Below, one piece after another: positions 16,300 to 25,700 of a stretch of 64,000 bases of DNA; position 1 is the first letter of the stretch, and every line of letters starts with the position of its first letter. The translations under genes and the position numbers were made by a program. The notes below the pieces were generated by a model. The model ran no database searches, was not told the DNA's origin, and saw only the letters and a program-made list of their open reading frames with translations. Source of the stretch: an uncultured Halieaceae bacterium. GTDB taxonomy: Bacteria; Pseudomonadota; Gammaproteobacteria; Pseudomonadales; Halieaceae. The stretch spans positions 1 through 64,000 of the forward strand of contig CAJXMD010000005.1 of the NCBI GenBank assembly GCA_913056165.1. The letters are read 5' to 3'.

Positions 16300-17448
16300 A
16301 TGGCAACCGATACAGATCTGGAACAACAAATCCTGGCCACCATCGACAAATGGGTGGATCAGGAACTAAAACCGATCGCTCGAGAATTTGATCAGGCCGA
16401 CCAATATCCTGAAGAACTTGTTGAACAGATGAAAGAACTGGGGCTCTTCGGCGCCACGATCGACGAGGAATACGGAGGGTTGGGCCTCAGCGCAAGCACC
16501 TACGCGAAAATCGTGTCTCGAATTTGTGAAGTCTGGATGGCGCCATCAGGGATCTTTAACTCCCACCTCATCATGGCCAGCTGCGTTCAGCGTGCGGGCA
16601 CCGAAGCGCAAAAAGCCCACTTCCTACCTAAATTTGCATCGGGGGAGCTACGCGGAGGAATCGGTCTTACCGAACCTGATGCCGGATCAGACCTTCAATC
16701 GATTCGCACGGTGGCTCGCCGCGATGGTGACAACTACGTGATTAACGGGACGAAAACCTGGATATCAAATGGCATCAAAGGGAACTGCCTAGCGGTGCTA
16801 ACCAAGACCGATCCGCTCGCAGAGCCACGACACAAGGGGATGAGTCTGTTCTTGTGCGAAAAAGGCGAGGGTTTCAGCGTCGGTAAAAAGTTGAAGAAAC
16901 TCGGGTACAGAGCCATAGATAGCGCGGAACTGATTTTTGAGGACTTTGCGGTCTCCGCTGACAATCTTATTGGCGGCGAGGAGGGGCGAGGATTTCAGCA
17001 GGTAGCGGGTGGACTGGAGCTCGGACGCATCAATATCGCCGCCCGTGGTGCGGGCATGGCAAAAGGCGCTACCGACATGGCGCTCGCCTACGCTATGGAG
17101 CGCAAGACGTTTGGTAAGGCGATTTCGGAGCATCAGGCGATTCAGCTAAAACTCGCCGAGATGTCAACAAGGGCAGCTGCTGCTGCACTTCTGGTTCAGG
17201 AAGCCGCGGTCAAATACGACCGAGCAGAGCGCTGTGATCTTGAGGCCGGACAGGCCAAATTTTTCGCCTCCGAGACCGCGGTTCAAAACAGCCTCGACGC
17301 CATGCGCATCTTTGGTGGCTACAGCTACTCACCGGAATATGAAATCGAACGCTTCTACCGCGACGCGCCCTTGTTATGCATTGGCGAGGGTACCAATGAA
17401 ATACAGCGCATGATCATTGCCAAGCAAATGGTGGCGAGGGCTGGTTAA
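16300..17448 (+). CDS. Acyl-CoA dehydrogenase
   Basis: 382 residues. The acyl-CoA dehydrogenase signatures are complete: IGLTEPDAGSDLQSIRT (signature 1), TKTWISNGI, the FAD-binding region with MERKTFGKAISEHQAIQLKLAEM, and the C-terminal FGGYSYSPEYEIERFYRDA plus IGEGTNEIQRMIIAK, where the Glu of GEGTNE is the expected catalytic base. CAGGAG stands 7 nt before the start. It follows the MaoC-type hydratase by 45 nt, suggesting successive oxidation and hydration of one CoA ester. Electrons would go to ETF, whose genes are not in this window. Chain preference (short, branched or dicarboxylic) cannot be fixed. Confidence 0.93.
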   Translation: MATDTDLEQQILATIDKWVDQELKPIAREFDQADQYPEELVEQMKELGLFGATIDEEYGGLGLSASTYAKIVSRICEVWMAPSGIFNSHLIMASCVQRAGTEAQKAHFLPKFASGELRGGIGLTEPDAGSDLQSIRTVARRDGDNYVINGTKTWISNGIKGNCLAVLTKTDPLAEPRHKGMSLFLCEKGEGFSVGKKLKKLGYRAIDSAELIFEDFAVSADNLIGGEEGRGFQQVAGGLELGRINIAARGAGMAKGATDMALAYAMERKTFGKAISEHQAIQLKLAEMSTRAAAAALLVQEAAVKYDRAERCDLEAGQAKFFASETAVQNSLDAMRIFGGYSYSPEYEIERFYRDAPLLCIGEGTNEIQRMIIAKQMVARAG

Positions 17449-17454
17449 CCTCGC

Positions 17455-18123
17455 CTAATCGACGAAACGGGTAAAGGTGTTGGCGGCAAGACGACTTGTG
17501 CGAAAGGTATTAACAAGCGCACCGGCGGCTGGGTAGCCCAGAGAGATGGCGCAGACCAGCATCTGCTCATCAGGCGCCTCCAGAAGCGGCATGACGCTAT
17601 CATAATAGGGGCAGAAAGCCGCCTGAGGGCAGCTCTCGAGTCCCTCTTCTCTGGCGGCCAGCATGAGCGACTGCAGAAACATGCCATAGTCGAGCCAGCT
17701 ACCCAGCTCCATATCCCGATCGATCGTGAAAAACAAGGCAACCGGCGCTCCGAAAAACTGATAGTTGGTCACTCGATAGCGCTGGACCGCTTCCGTATCC
17801 GCCTTGTCGATACCGAGCAAACCATAGAGACCAAACCCCGTTTCCCGTCGTCTTCCAATGTAAGGTTGGCGCCAGTTTTTTGGGTAATAGTGATACTCTG
17901 CATCACCCTCATCACCCTCAAGAAAGCGACGTGAACACTCCGCCGTAATTCTCTCCTTACGATCGCCCCTTACCACATATACCTGCCAAGGCTGGATATT
18001 GGAACCAGAGGGCGCCCGACCCGCGATATCGATCAGATACATGATCAGGTCATCACTTACTTCTCGGGTGGAATCAAACGCGCGAATACTTTGCCGGCCT
18101 ACAATCGCCTCGCTGACGTTCAT
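17455..18123 (-). CDS. Nitroreductase-family flavoprotein
   Basis: 222 residues from ATG 18123; the longer track start would overlap the upstream gene. The FMN-binding features are VSEAIVGRQSIRAF at the N-terminus, GRAPSGSNIQPWQVYVV, the NYQFFGAPVALFFTID strand, LDYGMFLQSLMLAAREEGLESCPQ, and ISLGYP near the C-terminus. The pattern is of the PnbA/NfnB-like group and not of RutE. The ATG falls 1 nt after the stop of the HMG-CoA-lyase-like gene, implying translational coupling. It might reduce a nitro group or quinone, or serve as flavin reductase for the flavin oxygenases of the island; this is a guess. It converges on the acyl-CoA dehydrogenase gene with a 6-nt gap. Confidence 0.9.
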   Translation of the reverse strand: MNVSEAIVGRQSIRAFDSTREVSDDLIMYLIDIAGRAPSGSNIQPWQVYVVRGDRKERITAECSRRFLEGDEGDAEYHYYPKNWRQPYIGRRRETGFGLYGLLGIDKADTEAVQRYRVTNYQFFGAPVALFFTIDRDMELGSWLDYGMFLQSLMLAAREEGLESCPQAAFCPYYDSVMPLLEAPDEQMLVCAISLGYPAAGALVNTFRTSRLAANTFTRFVD

Positions 18124-18124
18124 G

Positions 18125-19021
18125 CTACGCCGCGTTCTTGGACAGCCAGTAGTGAGCTCGCCCACCCTGGGGCGACCCAATAAACTCGCTCAGCAGCTCG
18201 ACCGCCGTTAACAGCCGAGGCATGGCAATACCCGTCGAATAGCCCATCGCCTCGCACAGCATCACAACATCCTCTGTGGCCACGTTGCCTTTCGCTCCTG
18301 GCGCGAAAGGACAACCTCCTAATCCACCCGCTGAGGAATCAAACTGTCGCACACCCACTTCAAGAGCGGCGTACACGTTTGCCATTGCCATCGCCCGGGT
18401 GTCATGGAAGTGACAGCCCAGAGCATCGGCACCGAATTCTTCGACCAGTGGCTTCATTAAATCCCTGACCGCACCCGGATTCGCTGCCCCAATTGTGTCC
18501 GCAATCACCAGACGCGCGGGTTTGCATGCCATCAACTGGCGTGCCTGAGACAGCACGACATCTGGAGACACCGGCCCCTCATAAGGGCACTCAAAGGCCA
18601 CCGCCAAATAAGCATGCACAGAAACGCCCTCATTGTTCGCCCGGGTCATCAGGTCTTCGCCCATCGCAAAAGTTTGCTCGAGGCTCATTCGGATGTTGTT
18701 CTGGTTCATCTCCTCAGTCGCTGCTAAAGCAATTGCCAGAGTCTTTACCCCACAACCGATAGCTGCGTCATAGCCTTTCATATTGGGTACCAGCGCCGAG
18801 TATGAAATTGCCGGGGCCGGCAGATTAGCTGCAAGAACATCGGTACCCGCCATCTGAGGGACCGCTTTGGGGGAGACAAAACTACCAATCTCCAGTTCAG
18901 GTACGCCTGTCTCGGCAAGCGCCTCAATCAGCTGTTGCCGCTGCTCCAACGTCAGATGCTTCGGCTGTGCCTGCAAGCCATCTCGAGCGGCTACTTCCTT
19001 AATTACTACTGAATCAGTCAT
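18125..19021 (-). CDS. HMG-CoA lyase-like (HMGL/DRE-TIM) protein
   Basis: 298 residues from ATG 19021 (GAGGA upstream). Family features: VAARDGLQAQPK (metal and catalytic Arg-Asp), LEIGSFVSPKAVPQMAGTD, YLAVAFECPYEGPV, IADTIGAANPG, CHFHDTRAMAMANVYAAL (metal-binding HxH) and the signature-like GGLGGCPFAPGAKGNVATED with the active-site cysteine. It cleaves 3-hydroxy-3-methylglutaryl-CoA or a related 3-hydroxyacyl-CoA to acetyl- or propionyl-CoA and a keto acid. Coupled to the downstream nitroreductase gene. In this island it may cleave a branched hydroxyacyl-CoA in parallel with, or after, the CitE-type lyase. No GntR operator is visible upstream. Confidence 0.9.
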   Translation of the reverse strand: MTDSVVIKEVAARDGLQAQPKHLTLEQRQQLIEALAETGVPELEIGSFVSPKAVPQMAGTDVLAANLPAPAISYSALVPNMKGYDAAIGCGVKTLAIALAATEEMNQNNIRMSLEQTFAMGEDLMTRANNEGVSVHAYLAVAFECPYEGPVSPDVVLSQARQLMACKPARLVIADTIGAANPGAVRDLMKPLVEEFGADALGCHFHDTRAMAMANVYAALEVGVRQFDSSAGGLGGCPFAPGAKGNVATEDVVMLCEAMGYSTGIAMPRLLTAVELLSEFIGSPQGGRAHYWLSKNAA

Positions 19022-19167
19022 GGTGTCTTCCTCGATCGACTGTACTGCTAAAACCACACCCACAATCACATCACGTTAGGCAAGCGTCAAACAATACCGA
19101 CTCCACCGGTGACAGATTTTCGTCTGGTTAATCTTTGTCATCTCGCTCTTCACGGTTACTTCCACGG

Positions 19168-19566
19168 TCACTGTTCTTCGCAGAGTTGCACCAGCGCCCC
19201 AGAAAGCGTGTCAGGACTAACATCGTTTACCAGCCAATTCTCCAATCCAGAGCGGGGCTCGTTTGCTGTCATCGCGCCGCCACCAAGGACAACCTGATCG
19301 GTCGCGGCCTGCAAGCTGTCGACACCAAGGGAGAGCAGAAACAACCCTTCGCCTCGCTCCTCTAACACGCGCTTTGGCTCGCCTTCTGTAACCGGCTGAA
19401 CCAACACGAGCCAGACGTCGCCAGCCTTGAATCGGGCCGTTTTGACGCCCCGCCCGGGCAGATCATCGAGCAGCACCTCTCCAACAGCGAGCTGTTGCCG
19501 CCATTGGGATACCGCTTTTTCAAGATCCCGAACGAGCAGGGTTATGTGATGTACACCATTTATCAT
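19168..19566 (-). CDS. VOC (glyoxalase/dioxygenase fold) family protein
   Basis: 132 residues. It opens with INGVHHITLLVRDLEKAVSQWR, the usual first beta-alpha unit of the vicinal oxygen chelate fold with a metal-binding His, and has a second module VEERGEGLFLLSLGVDSLQAA-like text (here VLEERGEGLFLLSLGVD). The metal ligands of the second half are not obvious. It overlaps the stop of the upstream amidohydrolase gene by 4 nt (ATGA), so the two are translated together. It could be a methylmalonyl-CoA epimerase-like or glyoxalase-like enzyme; no specific role can be assigned. Confidence 0.8.
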   Translation of the reverse strand: MINGVHHITLLVRDLEKAVSQWRQQLAVGEVLLDDLPGRGVKTARFKAGDVWLVLVQPVTEGEPKRVLEERGEGLFLLSLGVDSLQAATDQVVLGGGAMTANEPRSGLENWLVNDVSPDTLSGALVQLCEEQ

Positions 19567-21275
19567 GGTCGCCTCTCATAAACTAATCGACCATCAGAAT
19601 AGGTGCGATTTACTTGAATACGATGTAGATCATAGATTGGTACTGCATATGGATCCTCATCGAGAATAACGAAATCAGCCAGCTTATTAAGCTCCAGACT
19701 ACCAATATCATCCTCCAGACCAAGCTGCCAGGCAGCATCTATTGTATGAGCCCGGATGGCTTGATCCACACTCAGTCTTTCGCTGATTTTTGCCTGAATC
19801 GGATAGTCACGATTGCCCGCCTGTTGTCTGGTAACGGCCATTTCAATATTGAACATGGGATTTAGCGCATCTTCCCCAATCCAGGTAACCGGATAGTCGC
19901 TTCCCAAGGTGATTTTCGCCCCCTGGCGTCTGATTGAAGCAATCGGGTAGAGCTGCTGGAATCGGGCGCGGCCAAGATACTCGAGTGCCAGATAATCATA
20001 TTCAAACCACGTCGGCGTGGTTTGCCCAACTACATTCAACGCTGCGAAACGCGGTATATCCTGTGAATCAACCACTTCAATGTGACAGATAGTAAAACGA
20101 CTAAGCGTGTCTGGATGAGTGGTGCGTGCCGCTTCAATAGCATCGAGCGCGGCCTTCACGGCGCCATCACCGATCGCGTGTAAATGCAGATCGATGTTGC
20201 GACCCGCTGCCTCGATGACAGTACCTGTCATTTCGCTTGGCGGTAGCAGAGGTGTCGCCCGGTGGCCCTCGGGGATTGAATAAGGCTCCAGAGTCACTGC
20301 TGTTTTGGCTTCCACAGTGCCGTCAAGAGAGAGCTTGAGGGTATTCACTTCGAAGAAGGGGTGATCATAGCGCTTGTTAAGCTCACGGAGATTTTCGACG
20401 GAATCGATCAAGTCTGAGGGGCGGTTAACGTAGAGCGACGCCACCACTCGAACCGGCAGGCGCTGCTCCTGAGCGAGCGCGAGGGCGACCTCTCGACCGA
20501 CCTCCTCGGTATCAATCATGCCGGCATCGAATGCCGCGGTGAGACCAACGGCAGACATTTTTTCAAAAAAATCTGGGGCTTTAGTCTGTAATACCTCCTT
20601 CGACACAAGATTCAACACTGTCGCGACCGGATCGATCGCCGCCCCCTCAACCAGCCAACCTGTCGGCACGCCCTCCTCATCCCGCTGAAAAAAATGGGCC
20701 CCGGGAACCGGGTCTGGTGTCGACTGACTAATACCGGCCATGGCCAGTGCTTTGGAGTTAACCCATGCCGTATGACCACCCTCGTCGATGATCAGCGCGG
20801 GCTTGTCGCTCACAATTTCATCCAGCTGTGCGGCAGTGGGGCCATTGATACCAAAGGCTCGCGCCAGAAAGCCTGCCCCCAGAACAGGATTCTGATCTGG
20901 ATTGTTAATTACGTGCTGTTTCAGGGAAGCCAGAACTTCATCGGCACTTTGCGAAGGGGACAGCATTGCGCCATCCATCAGGGGCAAGGTATCCATAATA
21001 TGAATATGGGTGTCTATAAACCCGGGAAAAACCGATTTTCCATCGAGCGACAGCACATCGGATTGGTCTCGCGCCCATGCCATAGCCCCCGAGTCATCAC
21101 CCAGATATACAATTCGATTTCCCTCTACCACCATCGCCGTGTGCCGCGTGGCCACGTCATCCATGCTGTAGATCAACCCGCCCACAAACACCTGGCGCTC
21201 TGCGTCATCGCCACTTTGGACGTCCAAAGAAAAGACCATGAGTAAGGCTAGTACCGTCCGTGTTCGAATTCCCAT
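19563..21275 (-). CDS. Exported amidohydrolase-3 (YtcJ-like) family protein
   Basis: 570 residues from ATG 21275 (AGGAGAG upstream). A hydrophobic N-terminus (TVLALLMVFSLDVQS) looks like a signal peptide, pointing to the periplasm. Metal-binding motifs of the amidohydrolase fold are present: FPGFIDTHIHIMD near residue 85, HLHAIGDGAVKAALDAIEAA near 365, ICHIEVVDSQD and TLGSDYPVTWIGED near 445. Such enzymes hydrolyse amide or N-formyl bonds, often with Zn. Placed upstream of the VOC gene and overlapping it by 4 nt. It may liberate an island substrate outside the cytoplasm, but no site for the GntR protein is seen upstream. Confidence 0.88.
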   Translation of the reverse strand: MGIRTRTVLALLMVFSLDVQSGDDAERQVFVGGLIYSMDDVATRHTAMVVEGNRIVYLGDDSGAMAWARDQSDVLSLDGKSVFPGFIDTHIHIMDTLPLMDGAMLSPSQSADEVLASLKQHVINNPDQNPVLGAGFLARAFGINGPTAAQLDEIVSDKPALIIDEGGHTAWVNSKALAMAGISQSTPDPVPGAHFFQRDEEGVPTGWLVEGAAIDPVATVLNLVSKEVLQTKAPDFFEKMSAVGLTAAFDAGMIDTEEVGREVALALAQEQRLPVRVVASLYVNRPSDLIDSVENLRELNKRYDHPFFEVNTLKLSLDGTVEAKTAVTLEPYSIPEGHRATPLLPPSEMTGTVIEAAGRNIDLHLHAIGDGAVKAALDAIEAARTTHPDTLSRFTICHIEVVDSQDIPRFAALNVVGQTTPTWFEYDYLALEYLGRARFQQLYPIASIRRQGAKITLGSDYPVTWIGEDALNPMFNIEMAVTRQQAGNRDYPIQAKISERLSVDQAIRAHTIDAAWQLGLEDDIGSLELNKLADFVILDEDPYAVPIYDLHRIQVNRTYSDGRLVYERRP

Positions 21276-21418
21276 AAGCTCTCCTGTCATGTGGCCTAAG
21301 GGCAGAGGGATGTCTAAACCGCCCTGATGCTGGCGGCGTATGACTTCTACGTATCATGTCGCTTCTGTGACTAACGGCGCAATAGTAACGACACTCAGCC
21401 TTTGACCAAGGAGCCCTA

Positions 21419-22018
21419 ATGACTTTTTCCCGCACGCTACAGCACCATCTTCAGGGACTGGGAGCACGTCCGGCCCTTATTGTTGTGGATGTTGTGAAGG
21501 GGTTTACCGATCCCACCTGCCCCTTGGGCTCTCGGGCGGACACTGTTGTTGCTGCAAACTGCCAACTCATGGATGCATTCCATACCAAGGGCTTACCCGT
21601 CGTCCTGAGCACGGTGATTTACCGTGACCCTGACCATGCCAGCGTCTTCCGCAGTCGACTCCCGGATTTGAATCTATTAACCCCGGACTCTCATTGGGTG
21701 GAGTTCGATCCTCGACTACCGATAGAGAACAGCGACATTAGACTCGAGAAACGTCATGCCAGTTGCTTTCATGGCACGGATCTCGACGACACCTTACAAT
21801 CATTACATGTCGACTCTCTGGTGATTACGGGCTTAACAACCAGTGGCTGCGTGAGAGCCACCGCCGTCGACGGACTGCAAAACAATTACAGGGTAGTGGT
21901 GCCCAAAGAGGCAGTCGGCGATCGCAACCCCGACGCCCACCAGGCAAATCTTTTCGATCTAAATGCGAAATATGCGGACGTGCTATCGCTCGAAGAAGTG
22001 CTCGCTACGCTAGCTTGA
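21419..22018 (+). CDS. Isochorismatase-family amidohydrolase (third copy)
   Basis: 199 residues. The triad is clear: Asp in PALIVVDVVKGFTDP, Lys in IRLEKRHASCFHGTDLDDTL, Cys in ITGLTTSGCVRATAVDG. The following AVGDRNPDAHQANLFDLNAKYADVLSLEEVLATL is very close to N-carbamoylsarcosine amidohydrolase text, closer than the copy at 7558. AAGGAG stands 6 nt before the start. It is divergent from the exported amidohydrolase and converges on DUF1244, with a 9-nt overlap. Together with hyuAB it would complete an N-methylhydantoin to sarcosine route, though maleamate-type substrates are equally possible. Confidence 0.9.
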   Translation: MTFSRTLQHHLQGLGARPALIVVDVVKGFTDPTCPLGSRADTVVAANCQLMDAFHTKGLPVVLSTVIYRDPDHASVFRSRLPDLNLLTPDSHWVEFDPRLPIENSDIRLEKRHASCFHGTDLDDTLQSLHVDSLVITGLTTSGCVRATAVDGLQNNYRVVVPKEAVGDRNPDAHQANLFDLNAKYADVLSLEEVLATLA

Positions 22019-22300
22019 GGATGTTTGAGAAGCTTCAAATGCCGCCAATTGCTCGGCGGTAGCCTCGGTCTGATATTGAGCTTTCCACTCTGAATAAGGC
22101 ATGCCGTAAATCAGTTCCCTGGCCGTCTCCATCTCTACCTCTTTCCCTCTCTCAGCCGCCTCCGCGACATACCACTTGGACAGGCAGTTGCGGCAGAATC
22201 CTGCAAGAGTCATCAACTCGATATTCTGTACATCTTTCCTGTCGTCAAGGTGAGCTAACAGTCGGCGGAACACCGCTGCCTCAATCGCGTCATTTTGCAT
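22010..22300 (-). CDS. DUF1244 family protein
   Basis: 96-residue protein of a widespread proteobacterial family with no known activity. The conserved core is readable: AVFRRLLAHLDDRKDVQNIELM, GFCRNCLSKWYVAEA with its CxxC-like cysteine pair, and YGMPYSEWKAQYQ near the C-terminus. Its start overlaps the end of the Nudix gene by 11 nt, so it is probably the last gene of the dnaE transcript. The tail is serine/threonine rich and variable. Confidence 0.9.
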   Translation of the reverse strand: MQNDAIEAAVFRRLLAHLDDRKDVQNIELMTLAGFCRNCLSKWYVAEAAERGKEVEMETARELIYGMPYSEWKAQYQTEATAEQLAAFEASQTSSS

Positions 22301-22763
22301 TAGCTTCAGTCTCCAAGCGGTCTGCTATTAATGCTGCAAGCGCATCCCCTTGATCAGGAAAGCGCCATTTAAGAGTTCCAAAACTCGATACCGGGTAAAA
22401 TGCGGTCGCCTTGATTTCCAATGGGCGACGTATTTCAGGCTCAGAAAGTAATCCAGAAGAGCACCAAAAGAGATGAAATCCATTATCAAAAATGCGGACA
22501 AGTTCTCCCGCTGACACTACCAAACTCGTCTCTTCCCAGGTCTCTCTTGTCGCGGCACACTGCGCACTCTCTCCGGCATCAACGCTTCCCCCTGGCGGGC
22601 CCCACTCGTCATCGTGAGAAGAGACCAGCAGCAAAGCGTCATTCTGGTAAACCAAACAGCCGGCACTTTTCGCTGTCAATGGCTCGCCTTCAAATTGACA
22701 GTCGGGTGCTTTGGTGCAGCCTGTCAACAGCAGGATCAGTAGCGTCAGGTATCTACCTGTCAT
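22290..22763 (-). CDS. Nudix hydrolase with a lipoprotein signal
   Basis: 157 residues. The N-terminus TGRYLTLLILLLTGCTKAPDC is a short hydrophobic segment ending in a lipobox (LLTGC), so the mature protein should be lipid-anchored. The Nudix box is readable as GGSVDAGE, then REtwEEtsL, close to GX5EX7REUXEEXGU with Thr in place of the late Gly. Four further cysteines occur. The start overlaps the dnaE stop region by 11 nt. Nudix enzymes normally act in the cytoplasm on nucleoside diphosphate derivatives, so an envelope location is unusual. The lipobox could be chance, but its position and spacing are good. Confidence 0.8.
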   Translation of the reverse strand: MTGRYLTLLILLLTGCTKAPDCQFEGEPLTAKSAGCLVYQNDALLLVSSHDDEWGPPGGSVDAGESAQCAATRETWEETSLVVSAGELVRIFDNGFHLFWCSSGLLSEPEIRRPLEIKATAFYPVSSFGTLKWRFPDQGDALAALIADRLETEANAK

Positions 22764-25700
22764 AAATCACCTCCACCGCCTCACCGCCTACCGCTCCCCG
22801 CAGTTTTTCGAGCAGCTCGTCACTGGGATCAACGCACCATCGCTCACCCAAGCGAATGAGGGCTGACGCTTTTGGCTGGTTGTAATCGAGTGTAATTGGG
22901 CAGGTCCCACCACCATCAGCTTCCAGAACTTGACGAAGGGCAAGTTTGAGACCGTTCTCCAGCTCGCTGTAGTTGATCCTAAGCCTTATCTCTCTTACCT
23001 GCCCCTGACGGGCATCTTCCAGAGATCTTATTTCCCTCACCCGCATGGAAAGTCCGCCGGTGTAGTCATCGTGCTGAAGGCGACCTTCCAGTAGCACGAC
23101 ACGATCTTTCTCCAGCAGATCCCGGTGATCACTGTAGGCTTCAGCGTAGACAGTACATTCGATTTGCCCCGTGTTGTCATCCAGCTTCACGACCGCCATG
23201 ACACCACGCTGAGTCTTTATCGCCCTGACGTCGACAATAATGCCCGCCACTGTGGTGCTTGTGTCTACCTGTAAATCCCGTATTCGGCGAGGCACGAACT
23301 TCCGAAGTTCCTGCTCATATTCCTGAATAGGGTGGCCGCTCAAGAAGCACCCGAGACTTTCCTTTTCCCCATTCAAAACCTCCTTTAACGTCCAGGCCCG
23401 GGCTCGGCGGTGCTCCCCATAGACGTCGTCTTCGTCACTCGAAGGCGCAACGCTACCAAACAGATCGCTCATCCCCGCTGCGCTGTTGGCAGCGTCCTGT
23501 TCTGCCGCGCGCAGCGCGTCGTCCAGCGCGCTAAGTTGTATCCAACGTTCCGCAGAAAATTCATCGAGCGCACCACTTTTTACTAGTGCTTCCAGAGCTC
23601 GACGATTGACTTTCTTCGGATCAGTGCGAGCACAAAGATCAAAAAGATCTTTGAAAGGTCCGCCATCCGATCGCGCCGCGATAAGATTTTCAATCGGTCC
23701 CTCACCGAGGCCTTTGATCGCGCCCAGACCATAGACAATTTCACCCGAGCCGTTGACCGCAAATGCGTACTGTCCCTCGTTGACCCCGGGGGACTTGAGT
23801 ACAAGCTTCATCAGGCGGCATTCATCGCGGAACGTCAGCAACTTATCGGTATTGTCCATCTCCGAACTCATCACCGCCGCCATAAACTCCGCCGGATAAT
23901 GGGTTTTCAACCAAGCGGTCTGGTAAGAGACCAGCGCATAAGCCGCAGAATGAGACTTGTTAAATCCGTAACCCGCAAATTTTTCGACCAAGTCGAAGAT
24001 TTTCATGGCCAGTTCGGCGTCAACCCCTTTGGAGACCGCCCCCTCTTCAAAAACCGACCGCTGCTTGGCCATTTCTTCCGGTTTCTTTTTACCCATGGCA
24101 CGCCGGAGTAAATCAGCACCGCCTAGCGTGTAGCCGGCCAATTCCTGGGCGATCTGCATGACCTGCTCCTGATACAGGATGATTCCATAGGTGGGCTGTA
24201 ATATCGGTTGGAGTGAGGGGTGCTGATACTGCTGATCCGGGTAAGCTAGGGCCTCTCTACCGTGCTTTCGGTTGATGAAATTATCCACCATTCCCGACTG
24301 AAGAGGACCGGGGCGAAACAGCGCGACCAGGGCGATGATATCCTCAAAGCTGTCCGGTTGAAGCCGCTTGATAAGGTCTTTCATACCCCGAGATTCCAGC
24401 TGAAATACAGCGGTCGTCTCGGCACGCTTGAGTAAGTCAAAGACCGGAGCATCATCCAGAGGGATATTGGCGATATTAAGGGCAGAGTCACCATTGCGCT
24501 GGGAGGCGTTGATCATCTCGACAGCCCAGTCAATGATGGTCAGGGTTCTCAGTCCCAGAAAGTCAAACTTAACGAGTCCCGCGTCCTCAACGTCATTCTT
24601 ATCGTATTGGGTGACGAGGCCACTCCCCTCCTCATCGCAATACAACGGTGAAAAATCGGTCAAACGCGAGGGAGCGATCACCACCCCCCCAGCATGTTTG
24701 CCCACATTGCGGGTGATTCCCTCAAGCTGCCGAGCCATGTCCCAGATTTCTTGGGCCGATGTATCTTCCTCCAGCAATCGCCGGAGGGCTTCCTCCTGCT
24801 CGAAGGCCTTGTCGAGGGTCATACCTACTTCGAAGGGGATCAGCTTGGACATTTTATCTGCCAGGCCGTAGGGCTTATCCTGAACCCGGGCGACATCTCT
24901 CACCACGGCTTTTGCCGCCATGGTGCCAAACGTAATAATCTGGGAAACAGCCTCCTTACCGTAAGTCTGTGCGACGTAGTCAATCACTTCGTCACGCCGC
25001 TCCATGCAGAAATCCACGTCAAAATCAGGCATCGAGACCCGCTGTGGATTCAGAAAACGCTCAAACAGCAGGTCATACTGCAGTGGATCAAGATCGGTAA
25101 TATCCAACGCATAGGCAACGAGCGAGCCTGCCCCTGACCCTCGGCCAGGCCCCACCGGTATACCCTGCTTTTTGCCCCAGCGTATGAAGTCCATGACGAC
25201 AAGAAAGTAACCGGGGAATCCCATTTCACTGATGGTCTGAAGCTCAAAGTCCAGCCGATCCCGATATTGTTGACGTGTATCTTCGTCCACAATCTGGAGA
25301 TCCTCGAATCGACGCACTAACCCCTCGTGGGATTGCCTCGCCAGAAACTCATCAATTGTCATGCCTTCCGGCACGGGAAAATCTGGCAGGTAGGGCTCAC
25401 CCAGCGGGATCGTGACGCTGCAGCGACGGGCTATTTCAACACTGTTAGCGAGAGCCTCAGGAATGTCGGAGAAGAGCGCCTCCATCTCCTCGGGAGATTT
25501 GAGGAATTGCTGCTCCGAGTAAAGCCGAGGGCGACGAGGATCGTCCAAGGTGCGACCGTCTCCAATGCAGACTCTTGCCTCATGGGCTTCGTACTCCTCC
25601 TGAGCAAGAAATCGTACATCGTTAGTGGCCACCACCGGGCAATCCAGCTCAGCGGCAAGAACTATAACCTCGTGAATGAAATCCTCTTCATCCGGCCTTC

